A stretch of 18,209 bases of DNA, taken from NCBI GenBank assembly GCA_035642125.1, contig DASQSZ010000312.1, positions 1 through 18,209 of the forward strand, written 5' to 3'. A model generated the notes under the pieces. The model did no database searches. It was not told where the DNA came from and saw only the letters and a program-made list of their open reading frames with translations. Made by a program: the position numbers and the translations under genes. Shown piece after piece: positions 1 to 7,290 of the stretch. This stretch comes from CALAED01 sp937891035 (GTDB lineage: Bacteria; Actinomycetota; Actinomycetes; Streptosporangiales; Streptosporangiaceae). Position 1 is the stretch's first letter. Every line of letters starts with the position of its first letter.

Positions 1-868
1 CGGCGGTGAGCCGCGGTGAGACCTGACCGGCGAGGTCTTCGGGGCACATGGCCACGACGGAGACGCCTTGGGGGACGTGGCGGCCGAGGCCGCGGAGGGT
101 CTCGAGGAGCGGGGCGACGGCGGCCTCGTTGTGGACGACCAAACCGGTGAGGGCGGGGTGGTCGTCGAAAAGACGTTTGACGGTGTCGCGGACGGCGCTG
201 TGCGAGGGGTCGCAGGGGCGGACGGTGGCGCGCACGCCGCGGCGGGCGACCGCCGACTCGAAGCCGGAGGTGGTGCGCTGCGCGAAGCCGGTGCCGCGGG
301 CGAAGACGGCGCTGGGCGGGCCGATGAAAGCGATCTCGCGATGTCCGAGATCGGCCAGATGGTCGACGCAGCGGGCGGCGGCGGCGACGAAGTCCCAGTC
401 GACGCAGGTGAGGCCGGCCGGGTCGGCGGGAAAGCCGATCAAAACTGCCGGCAGCCCGACCTCGCGGAGCACCGGAACACGGCTGTCGTTGAGCTCGATG
501 TCCATGACGATCACGGCGTCGACCAACGCGGATCTGGCCACGCGGCGCAGACCGTCGGGGCCCTCGTCGTTGGTGAGGAGGAGGACATCGTGGTCGTGCT
601 CGCGGGCGGCGGTCACCACGGAGGTGGCGAACTGCATGAGGATCGGCACGTGCATGTCGGTCCGGAGCGGGAGGACCAGCGCGATCACGTTGGCGCGGCT
701 GCTGGCGAGCGACCGGGCGCCGGCGTGCGGGTGATAGCCGAGCGCGCTGATGCTCTCCTCGACGCGGCTGCGCGTCTGCTCGGAGATCGATCGCTTGCCG
801 CTGAGCACGTACGAGACCGTGCTTGGTGAGACCCCGGCGTGCTTGGCGACGTCCGCAATCGTGACCAT
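1..868 (-). CDS. LacI-family transcriptional regulator (C-terminus cut by the window edge)
   Basis: This is a DNA-binding sugar-responsive repressor, read leftwards from ATG at 868, with 289 codons present before the left edge. Residues about 3-60 form the LacI helix-turn-helix and hinge: IADVAKHAGVSPSTVSYVLSG is the recognition segment, followed by the usual ALGYHPHAGARSLAS hinge. Residues from about 60 are the periplasmic-binding-protein-like effector domain, for example NVIALVLP and the LGHREIAFIGP segment. Family members are about 335-345 residues, so roughly 50 C-terminal residues lie outside the window. The gene is divergent from the glycosidase operon at 1096-8808, and a perfect 14-bp palindrome lies just upstream of its start, so it probably represses itself and the operon. 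The effector is probably a product sugar, but the sequence does not tell which. Family assignment is certain; the target role is inferred from the paired palindromes. Confidence 0.95.
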   Translation of the reverse strand, partial: MVTIADVAKHAGVSPSTVSYVLSGKRSISEQTRSRVEESISALGYHPHAGARSLASSRANVIALVLPLRTDMHVPILMQFATSVVTAAREHDHDVLLLTNDEGPDGLRRVARSALVDAVIVMDIELNDSRVPVLREVGLPAVLIGFPADPAGLTCVDWDFVAAAARCVDHLADLGHREIAFIGPPSAVFARGTGFAQRTTSGFESAVARRGVRATVRPCDPSHSAVRDTVKRLFDDHPALTGLVVHNEAAVAPLLETLRGLGRHVPQGVSVVAMCPEDLAGQVSPRLTA

Positions 869-895
869 GAGCCCCCGTCCGCGCCGAAGCGGATG

Positions 896-909
896 TCGAA
901 GCGCTTCGA
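896..909. promoter_or_regulatory. LacI-type operator in the regulator's own promoter
   Basis: TCGAAGCGCTTCGA is a perfect 14-bp palindrome with the central CG typical of LacI-family operators. It lies 28 bp upstream of the regulator's start and just downstream of its candidate -10 box (921-916, minus strand), which suits autorepression. The same core recurs at 1048-1063 ahead of the GH3 gene. Confidence 0.85.
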
Positions 910-915
910 TAGGCG

Positions 916-945
916 AATCTAGACTGTCGCCCCACTAAAGCACAA
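916..945 (-). promoter_or_regulatory. Candidate sigma-70-type promoter of the LacI-family gene
   Basis: On the minus strand TTGTGC (945-940) and TAGATT (921-916) are separated by 18 bp. Transcription would start about 7 bp downstream, at the edge of the operator palindrome 896-909. Position and spacing fit well, but both boxes are imperfect and no start site has been seen. Confidence 0.45.
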
Positions 946-946
946 G

Positions 947-964
947 TCCCTCAATGAGGAGGGA
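947..964. repeat. Short inverted repeat in the divergent intergenic region
   Basis: TCCCTC (947-952) and GAGGGA (959-964) form a 6-bp stem with a 6-nt loop between the divergent regulator and GH3 genes. It may be chance or a minor protein site. The rest of 965-1047 holds only a TTGACG hexamer at 1001-1006, a possible -35 for the GH3 operon without a clear -10. Confidence 0.3.
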
Positions 965-1047
965 TGCGCCGGTCAGGCGGCACGCTCAGGCGATTGGGCC
1001 TTGACGACCTTCCCCGGGGTGTGTGACGTTCATTCCGCTACCGGATA

Positions 1048-1063
1048 GTCGAAGCGCTTCGAC
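1048..1063. promoter_or_regulatory. LacI-type operator upstream of the GH3-GH35-GH29 operon
   Basis: GTCGAAGCGCTTCGAC is a perfect 16-bp palindrome containing the same 14-bp core as the site at 896-909. It sits 32 bp upstream of the GH3 start codon, where a bound repressor would block transcription or early elongation. The GGGAGGA ribosome binding site (1084-1090) follows it. The neighbouring LacI-family protein is the obvious ligand; that pairing is inferred. Confidence 0.88.
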
Positions 1064-1095
1064 TTCCCTGTCCGTACGCATCAGGGAGGACCTTC

Positions 1096-4000
1096 ATGGC
1101 CCTCGACCCACCCCGAAAGCTCAACAGTCACATAAAGATCAGTAGGCACATAAAAAATCGCCGGACTTCCATCGCGCTCGCGGCCGCGCTGGTGCTGGCG
1201 GCCTCGTTGCTATCGCCGGGCGCCGCCGCCGCCCGCGCCGCCTTCCCGTTCCAGGATCCGAACCTGCCGGTGGCGACGCGGGTGAACGACCTGTTGCAGC
1301 GGCTGACCCTCGACGAGAAGATCTCCCTGCTGCACCAATATCAGCCGGCGATCCCGCGGCTCGGCGTCAAGGCGTTCAAGACCGGGACCGAGGCGCTGCA
1401 CGGGTACGCGTGGACCAGCGACGCGTCGGGCAACCAGATCCACGCCAAAGGCACGGTGTTCCCGCAGGCCGTCGGACTCGCGAGCACCTGGGACCCGGCG
1501 CTGATCAAGCAGGTCGGCCGGGCCGTTGGCACCGAGGCCAGGGGCTACCACTCGACCAACGACGAGCGGCAGCTATGGGGGCTCAACGTGTGGGCCCCGG
1601 TCGTCAACCTGCTGCGCGACCCGCGCTGGGGGCGCAACGAGGAGGGCTACTCCGAGGACACGACGCTCACCGGCGCGATCTCCACCGCGTACGGGCAGGG
1701 CATGGTGGGAAACACCCCCGGCCACCTGCTGACCGCGCCGACGCTCAAGCACTACCTCGCCAACAACAACGAGGTCTCCCGGGCCACCTCTGACGTGCAA
1801 CTGCGGGAGCGGGTGCTCAACGAGTACGACAGGCAGGCGTTCCGGCCGGCCATTTCGGCCGACGCGGCGACCGGTGTTATGTCCGCATATAACCCGGTCA
1901 ACGGACGCCCCAACGCGGTCAACCCCGATCTCGGCACCCTCGTCCGATCCTGGACAGACAAGGACCTCTTCCACGTCACCGACGCCGGGCTGCCCGACAG
2001 CCTGGCCGGACCGGGCACCGACCCCAACTGGAACACCCACTACTACGCGAACTTCACCGAGGGCGACGCCGCGATCCTCAAGAGCGGCACCGACAGCTTC
2101 ACCGTCGACAACGGCAACGGCACCAACACCGTGACCGCCGTCAACGACGCGCTCGCCAAGGGGCTGCTGACCACCACCGACATCGACACCGCGGTCAGGC
2201 ACATCCTGTCGATCCGCGTCCGCCTCGGCGAGTTCGACCCCGGCGGCGGCCCGTACGGCGCCATCGACGCCTCGGTCATCAACTCCCCCGCCCACCAGCG
2301 CCTCAACCGGCAGACCGCCGGCGCGGCCCAGGTGCTGCTGAAGAACTCCGCCGACAAGGACGGCACGGCAACGCTGCCGCTCGACGCGGCGAAGACCAAG
2401 AGGATCGCGGTCGTCGGCCCGCTCCAGAACACGCTGTACACCGACTGGTACTCAGGGAACCTCCCGTACCAGGTCACCCCGCTGGACGGCATCAAGGAGC
2501 GGCTCGGCGCCGACGCCGCCGTCACCGCCAGCGAAGGCGTGGACCGCATCGCACTGAAGGACGTCCAGACCGGCAAGTACGTCACAGCCGGCACCGTGGA
2601 GGGTGGCGCGGTCATCCGCGAAAGCGCGACGACCGCCGACGCCACCGCCCAGTTCGACGCGTTCGACTGGGGCCAGGGAGTGCTGACGCTGCGCAGCGTG
2701 GCCAACGGCAAGTACGTCGGCTACAACTTCGCGAACTTCGTCAACGACCAGGTCCAGCCGAGCGGCTGGTTCGTCCAGCAGCAGTTCAAGCTGGAGCAGC
2801 GGCCGAACGGCAACTACGTGATCCGGTACGCCGGTTACGAGACCCGGGAGAGCTGGTTCACCCGCGACCACTACCTCACGTTGCGGCCGGACGGCACGCT
2901 GAACCTCGGCGCGAGCACCCCGGAAGCGGCGACCGAGTTCGCCAAGGAGACCATCACCAGCGGCGTCGACAGCGCGGTCGCGGCGGCCAAGGGCGCCGAC
3001 GCGGCGGTCGTCGTGGTCGGGTCCATGCCGTTCATCAACGGCCGCGAGGCCCACGACCGGACCACCATGGCGCTGGCCGAGGGCCAGGAGAACCTCCTCA
3101 AGGCCGTCCACGCCGCCAACCCAAACACGATCATGGTGCTGGAGAACAGCTATCCGACCACCATCAACTGGGCGCAGCGAAACGTCCCGGCGATCCTGTG
3201 GACTACGCACGCGGGAGCGGAGACCGGCCACGCACTCGCCGATGTGCTGTTCGGCGATGTCAACCCCGCCGGCCGGCTGACCCAGACCTGGTACCGGTCG
3301 GACGCCGACCTCCCGGGCATCCTCGACTACGACATCATCAAGTCGGATCGGACGTACCTCTACTACAAGGGCACGCCGCTCTACCCGTTCGGCCACGGCC
3401 TGTCGTACACCACGTTCAGGTACGCGGGCCTGCGTACGAGCGCCGCGTCGGTCGGGACGAACGGGACGGTCACCGTCAGCGTGGAGGTGACCAACACCGG
3501 CAGGGTGGCCGGCGACGAGGTCGTCCAGCTCTACACCCGCCAGCGGGCGTCGCGCGACAAGCAGCCGCTCCGGCAACTGCGCGCCTTCCAGCGGGTGAAC
3601 CTGAAGCCGGGCCAGACCAAGACCGCGCGGCTCACGCTGCGCGCCGCCGACCTGGCGCACTGGGACGTCACGCGCGGCAGGTGGGTGGTCGAGTCCACCG
3701 ACCACGACCTCATGGTCGGCGCGTCGGCCGCGGACATCCGGCAGCGCGGGACGCTCAGGGTACGCGGCGAGACCATCCCGGCGCGCGACCTGTCCAAGCC
3801 GACCCCCGCGGTCGACTTCGACGACTACTCCGGCATCCGGCTGGTCGACGAGAGCAAGGCGAGCGGGACCGCGGTCGGCGCGAGCGGCTCCGGCGGCTCT
3901 GGTAGCTCCGGTCAGTGGGTGAAGTTCGCCGACTCGATACTTGGCGCCAAGACGTTCACGGCCAGGGCGGCGAAGGCGAGCGCCGGGGACGGATCGATCC

Positions 4001-4176
4001 AGATCAGGCTCGGCTCGCCGACCGGACGGCTCGTTGGCACCGCCACCGTGGCCACCACCGGCGACAAGTACGCCTACGCGACCACGACGGCGGCGCTGAG
4101 CGGCGCCACCGGGCGCCACGACGTCTACCTCGTCTTCTCCGGCGACATCCGGATCAGCACCTTCTCGATCAAGTAA
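1096..4176 (+). CDS. Secreted GH3 beta-glycosidase with beta-trefoil-like insert and C-terminal CBM6-like module
   Basis: This is a predicted extracellular exo-beta-glycosidase (beta-glucosidase or beta-xylosidase type), 1026 residues, starting at ATG 1096 behind GGGAGGA. A Sec signal follows a long basic n-region, with cleavage near residue 45-50. The GH3 N-terminal barrel (about 55-380) carries WGRNEEGYSED, the KHYLANNNE motif and the nucleophile Asp296 in HVTDAGLP. Residues about 484-620 interrupt the C-terminal alpha/beta sandwich with a fascin/trefoil-like segment (KDVQTGKYV, then VANGKYVGYN). The sandwich resumes at DAAVVVVGS; Glu651 in NGREAHDR is the likely acid/base. FGHGLSYTTF precedes an Fn3-like domain (about 790-860). 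Residues about 905-1026 look like CBM6, with QWVKFADSILG and a Gly/Ser-rich loop. It is the first gene of a LacI-controlled operon with GH35 and GH29. The exact substrate cannot be read from sequence. Confidence 0.93.
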   Translation: MALDPPRKLNSHIKISRHIKNRRTSIALAAALVLAASLLSPGAAAARAAFPFQDPNLPVATRVNDLLQRLTLDEKISLLHQYQPAIPRLGVKAFKTGTEALHGYAWTSDASGNQIHAKGTVFPQAVGLASTWDPALIKQVGRAVGTEARGYHSTNDERQLWGLNVWAPVVNLLRDPRWGRNEEGYSEDTTLTGAISTAYGQGMVGNTPGHLLTAPTLKHYLANNNEVSRATSDVQLRERVLNEYDRQAFRPAISADAATGVMSAYNPVNGRPNAVNPDLGTLVRSWTDKDLFHVTDAGLPDSLAGPGTDPNWNTHYYANFTEGDAAILKSGTDSFTVDNGNGTNTVTAVNDALAKGLLTTTDIDTAVRHILSIRVRLGEFDPGGGPYGAIDASVINSPAHQRLNRQTAGAAQVLLKNSADKDGTATLPLDAAKTKRIAVVGPLQNTLYTDWYSGNLPYQVTPLDGIKERLGADAAVTASEGVDRIALKDVQTGKYVTAGTVEGGAVIRESATTADATAQFDAFDWGQGVLTLRSVANGKYVGYNFANFVNDQVQPSGWFVQQQFKLEQRPNGNYVIRYAGYETRESWFTRDHYLTLRPDGTLNLGASTPEAATEFAKETITSGVDSAVAAAKGADAAVVVVGSMPFINGREAHDRTTMALAEGQENLLKAVHAANPNTIMVLENSYPTTINWAQRNVPAILWTTHAGAETGHALADVLFGDVNPAGRLTQTWYRSDADLPGILDYDIIKSDRTYLYYKGTPLYPFGHGLSYTTFRYAGLRTSAASVGTNGTVTVSVEVTNTGRVAGDEVVQLYTRQRASRDKQPLRQLRAFQRVNLKPGQTKTARLTLRAADLAHWDVTRGRWVVESTDHDLMVGASAADIRQRGTLRVRGETIPARDLSKPTPAVDFDDYSGIRLVDESKASGTAVGASGSGGSGSSGQWVKFADSILGAKTFTARAAKASAGDGSIQIRLGSPTGRLVGTATVATTGDKYAYATTTAALSGATGRHDVYLVFSGDIRISTFSIK

Positions 4177-4208
4177 CCCGACGTCTCCATCCAGAGGCCA
4201 AGTAAACC

Positions 4209-4273
4209 GCGGACCGGTGTCCCGCCCCACTCGACTCCTCCGGGGCGGGACACCTCGCTCACGTGCGGTCCGC
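4209..4273 (+). terminator. Strong two-tier hairpin between GH3 and GH35 (attenuator or mRNA-stabilising structure)
   Basis: A perfect 13-bp stem, GGTGTCCCGCCCC (4216-4228) with GGGGCGGGACACC (4242-4254), encloses a 13-nt loop. An outer 8-bp pairing GCGGACCG (4209-4216) with CGGTCCGC (4266-4273) could stack beneath it, sharing base 4216. No U-tract follows, and the GH35 ribosome binding site GAGGAAGG begins at 4275. It may therefore be a partial terminator, an RNase barrier that sets different levels of GH3 and GH35, or a structure affecting GH35 initiation. The pairing is seen; the role is inferred. Confidence 0.65.
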
Positions 4274-4291
4274 TGAGGAAGGACCACAGAA

Positions 4292-7279
4292 ATGACAGGC
4301 AGCCGGGGGACCGGGAGGCCACTTACCAGCTTCCGCCGTCTGATCACCGTCTTGACGGCGCTGGTGATGATCGTGCCCGTGGGGTGGTCGATCACGCCGA
4401 ACCGGAACGCGCCGGGCACGGCGGCCAAGGCGGCGGCCAAGGCGCACGAGGTGACCTACGACCGCTACTCCGTCATGATCGACGGCAGGCGGGTGGCGCT
4501 GCAGGCGGGCGAGTTCCACTACTTCCGGCTGCCCAGCCCCGATCTGTGGCGCGACATCATGGAGAAGTTCAAGGCCGAGGGCTTCAACGCGATCTCGGTC
4601 TACTTCGACTGGGCCTATCACTCACCGAAGGCCGGGGTGTATGACTTCACCGGCGTACGTGACGTGGACCGGCTGCTGCGCACCGCCAAGGAGACCGGCC
4701 TTTACGTCATCGCGCGGCCCGGCCCCTACATCAACGCCGAGACCACCGGCGGCGGCTTTCCCGCCTGGCTGAAGAACGTGCCGGGACGGGCCCGCACCAG
4801 CGCGCCCGGGTACACCGCCGCCTACCGGGAGTGGCTCAGCCATATCGACGCGATCCTGGCCAGGCACCAGATCACGCACGGCGGCCCCATCGTGCTCTAC
4901 AACGTCGAGAACGAGTACGCCGCGAACACCGACCGGCAGTACATGCACGACGTCCAGGCCAAGGCGCGGGCGGACGGGATCGACGTGCCGATCACGCACA
5001 ATCAGTGCTGCGACAACGCCTCCTGGACCACCGACTGGGCCAACGGTCTTGGCGCGGTGCAGATCCTCGGCGTGGACGACTACCCGCAGTCCTTCGACTG
5101 CCCGGCCGCCGAAACCACCTGGGGCCCGTGGGGCGAGGGCGTCACCGAACGGCCGCGCGACGACACGCCGGTGTTCGCGGCCGAGTATCAGGCCGGAGCG
5201 ATCGATCTGTTCAACGCCGGGTACGACAAGTGCCGGCAGCTGACCGGCGTGAGCTACATGAAGTACTTCCACAAGAACAACCTGATCAGCAGCGGCGCCA
5301 CGGCGCTGGCCTACTACATGGGCTTCGGCGGCACCAACTGGGGCTGGCTGTCGCAGCCCAACGACGTCTACACCTCCTACGACTACGGCGCGCAGATCAC
5401 CGAGAGCCGGCAGCTGACGGCCAAGTACGACGAGTTCAAGCGGCAAAGCTACTTCTTGCGGGCGGTGGCGCCGCTGACCAAGACCGACCCCGTCGCCGCT
5501 CCGGCCTCCGGCAACGCGGCGATCAGCACGGCGGCGCGCGCCAACCCCGACACCGGGACTCAGTTCGCGCTGGTGCGGCACGCCGACCGAGCGGCGACGA
5601 GCGATGACACGGCAACCCTGGACTGGGCCGCCCCCGACGGCCGCTATGCGCTGCCGGTCCGGCTGAACGGCCGGGACGCCAAGGTGCTCGTCGCCGGGTA
5701 CGACATGGGCGGCCAGCGGCTCGCGGTGTCCAGCTCCGAGATCATGACCCACACGTTCGTCCCCGACGGCCGGGCGGGCCGGGACATCGCGCTGCTGTAC
5801 GGGCGAGACGGCGAGCCGGGCCGGACCGTGCTGCGCTACTCGGCGCGGCCCGCCGTCAAGGTGCTCGCCGGGTCGGTGTCCGCGTCGTACCGCGACCTCG
5901 ACCGCGACGGCTCCGGCGAGCTGACCCTCGACTACTCGCACTCCGGGCTGGCCCGCGTGCTGATCACGGGCGGCGGGCGGCGCCCGCTGCTGCTCCTGCT
6001 CGGCACCGACGCGACGGCCGCGACGTTCTGGCAGCCGGACACCGGGGTCCCCGTGCTGGTCCGGGGAACGTCGCTGGTCCGGTCGGCGCACGCGAACCAC
6101 GGCACCATCGCGCTGCGCGCCGACACCGAGCGGGCGGGCGAGGTCGAGGTGTTCGGGCCCGGGTCGCGGCTCATGGTGAACGGCGCGCCGGTCGCGGTGC
6201 GCGCGACGTCGAGCGGTTCGCTGCTCGGCGCGCTGCCGGGGCCCGCGCCCGTCCGGCTGCCCGCGCTCGGCGGCTGGCGGACCCGCGCTGAGGCGCCGGA
6301 GGCGGCGCCGGGGTTCGACGACTCGACGTGGACGGTGGCCGACAAGACCACGAGCGAGAGCCCGTTCGCGCCGCTGACCCAGCCGGTGCTGTTCGCCGAC
6401 GACTACGGCTACCACTACGGGAACGTGTGGTACCGCGGCCGCTTCACCGCCGCCGGCACGGAGACCGGGGTGGCGCTGAACGCGATCACCGGCAAGCGCG
6501 GCCGCTACCTGGTCTGGCTGAACGGCCGATACCTGGGCTCGGCGGCGGGCGGGGTCGAGGCCGACGCCGACGCGCCGATCAACCCCAGCCCCGGGCGCGG
6601 CGAGTTCACGATCCCCGCCGGTCTGCTCGATGCGGGGCGGCCGGCCACGCTGTCGGTGCTCGTGCAGAACATGGGCCACAACGACGACTGGACCGCGGAC
6701 GATAACCGGCACAAGCAGCCGCGCGGCCTGGTCGGGGCCGCGGTCACCGGCCCGGTATCGGCCGCGAGCGCGCCCATCTCGTGGAAGATCCAGGGCGCGG
6801 CCGGCGGCGAGCGCCTCCGCGACAAGGTGCGCGGTCCGCTCAACACCGGCGGCCTGTACGGCGAACGCACCGGCTGGCATCTGCCCGCCTTCTCCGACCG
6901 CGCGTGGGCCAAGGCGGCGCCCGCCGAAGCCGCGCCCGGCACCGTGGAACCTGGTGTGACGTGGTTCCGCACCGGCTTCCGGCTCGATCTGCCGAAGGGT
7001 CAGGACACGGCCGTGGCGCTGCGGTTCGGCGGCGCGATCCCGCGGGGCGCCCGGGTGATGTTCTTCCTCAACGGCTGGAACCTCGGCCTGTACGGCGCGG
7101 ACATCGGGCCGCAGACCGACTTCGCGCTGCCGGCGGGGCTGCTCAGGCAGCACGGCCACAACACGCTCGCGCTCGCGGTCATCGCGGAACAAAACGCCTC
7201 GATCGGCCCGCTAGGCCTGGTCACCGAAGGCGCCCAGCGCGGCGGTGTTCCCGTCTCGGACGTCCCCTCTCCCTCGTGA
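4292..7279 (+). CDS. Exported GH35 beta-galactosidase
   Basis: This retaining exo-beta-galactosidase releases terminal beta-D-galactose outside the cytoplasm. It has 995 residues and ATG 4292 follows GAGGAAGG. Residues 15-34 form a hydrophobic signal peptide or uncleaved anchor; no clear AxA site is visible. The catalytic TIM barrel (about 54-385) has LQAGEFHYFRLP, ARPGPYINAE, the acid/base Glu208 in NVENEY and the nucleophile Glu298 in FAAEYQAG. GFGGTNWGW closes the active-site region. The beta-rich middle domains (about 395-620) and the two jelly-roll domains around GNVWYRGRF (about 710) and TWFRTGFRL (about 890) match the large fungal/bacterial GH35 type. Length is normal for that type. 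It is second in the GH3-GH35-GH29 operon, separated from GH3 by a strong hairpin and from GH29 by 11 bp. Action on beta-galactosyl side chains of a polysaccharide is inferred. Confidence 0.93.
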   Translation: MTGSRGTGRPLTSFRRLITVLTALVMIVPVGWSITPNRNAPGTAAKAAAKAHEVTYDRYSVMIDGRRVALQAGEFHYFRLPSPDLWRDIMEKFKAEGFNAISVYFDWAYHSPKAGVYDFTGVRDVDRLLRTAKETGLYVIARPGPYINAETTGGGFPAWLKNVPGRARTSAPGYTAAYREWLSHIDAILARHQITHGGPIVLYNVENEYAANTDRQYMHDVQAKARADGIDVPITHNQCCDNASWTTDWANGLGAVQILGVDDYPQSFDCPAAETTWGPWGEGVTERPRDDTPVFAAEYQAGAIDLFNAGYDKCRQLTGVSYMKYFHKNNLISSGATALAYYMGFGGTNWGWLSQPNDVYTSYDYGAQITESRQLTAKYDEFKRQSYFLRAVAPLTKTDPVAAPASGNAAISTAARANPDTGTQFALVRHADRAATSDDTATLDWAAPDGRYALPVRLNGRDAKVLVAGYDMGGQRLAVSSSEIMTHTFVPDGRAGRDIALLYGRDGEPGRTVLRYSARPAVKVLAGSVSASYRDLDRDGSGELTLDYSHSGLARVLITGGGRRPLLLLLGTDATAATFWQPDTGVPVLVRGTSLVRSAHANHGTIALRADTERAGEVEVFGPGSRLMVNGAPVAVRATSSGSLLGALPGPAPVRLPALGGWRTRAEAPEAAPGFDDSTWTVADKTTSESPFAPLTQPVLFADDYGYHYGNVWYRGRFTAAGTETGVALNAITGKRGRYLVWLNGRYLGSAAGGVEADADAPINPSPGRGEFTIPAGLLDAGRPATLSVLVQNMGHNDDWTADDNRHKQPRGLVGAAVTGPVSAASAPISWKIQGAAGGERLRDKVRGPLNTGGLYGERTGWHLPAFSDRAWAKAAPAEAAPGTVEPGVTWFRTGFRLDLPKGQDTAVALRFGGAIPRGARVMFFLNGWNLGLYGADIGPQTDFALPAGLLRQHGHNTLALAVIAEQNASIGPLGLVTEGAQRGGVPVSDVPSPS

Positions 7280-7290
7280 GGTTACCAGCC

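Noticed and set aside
68..829. Plus-strand open frame of 253 codons opposite the LacI-family gene
   Set aside because: It is antisense to a clear LacI-family protein, with Gly/Ala/Asp-rich composition typical of GC-rich shadow frames and no recognisable domain.
2452..4440. Minus-strand open frame of 662 codons
   Set aside because: It lies opposite GH3 and the start of GH35, is rich in Arg, Val and Gly, has no motif or ribosome binding site, and is explained by third-position GC bias.
4622..7192. Minus-strand open frame of 856 codons
   Set aside because: It is fully antisense to the GH35 gene, whose catalytic motifs are intact; the composition is that of a mirror frame.
6781..7290. N-terminal extension of the GH29 frame upstream of ATG 7291
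   Set aside because: It overlaps the GH35 C-terminus and would bury the Tat signal; ATG 7291 starts exactly at the twin-arginine motif.
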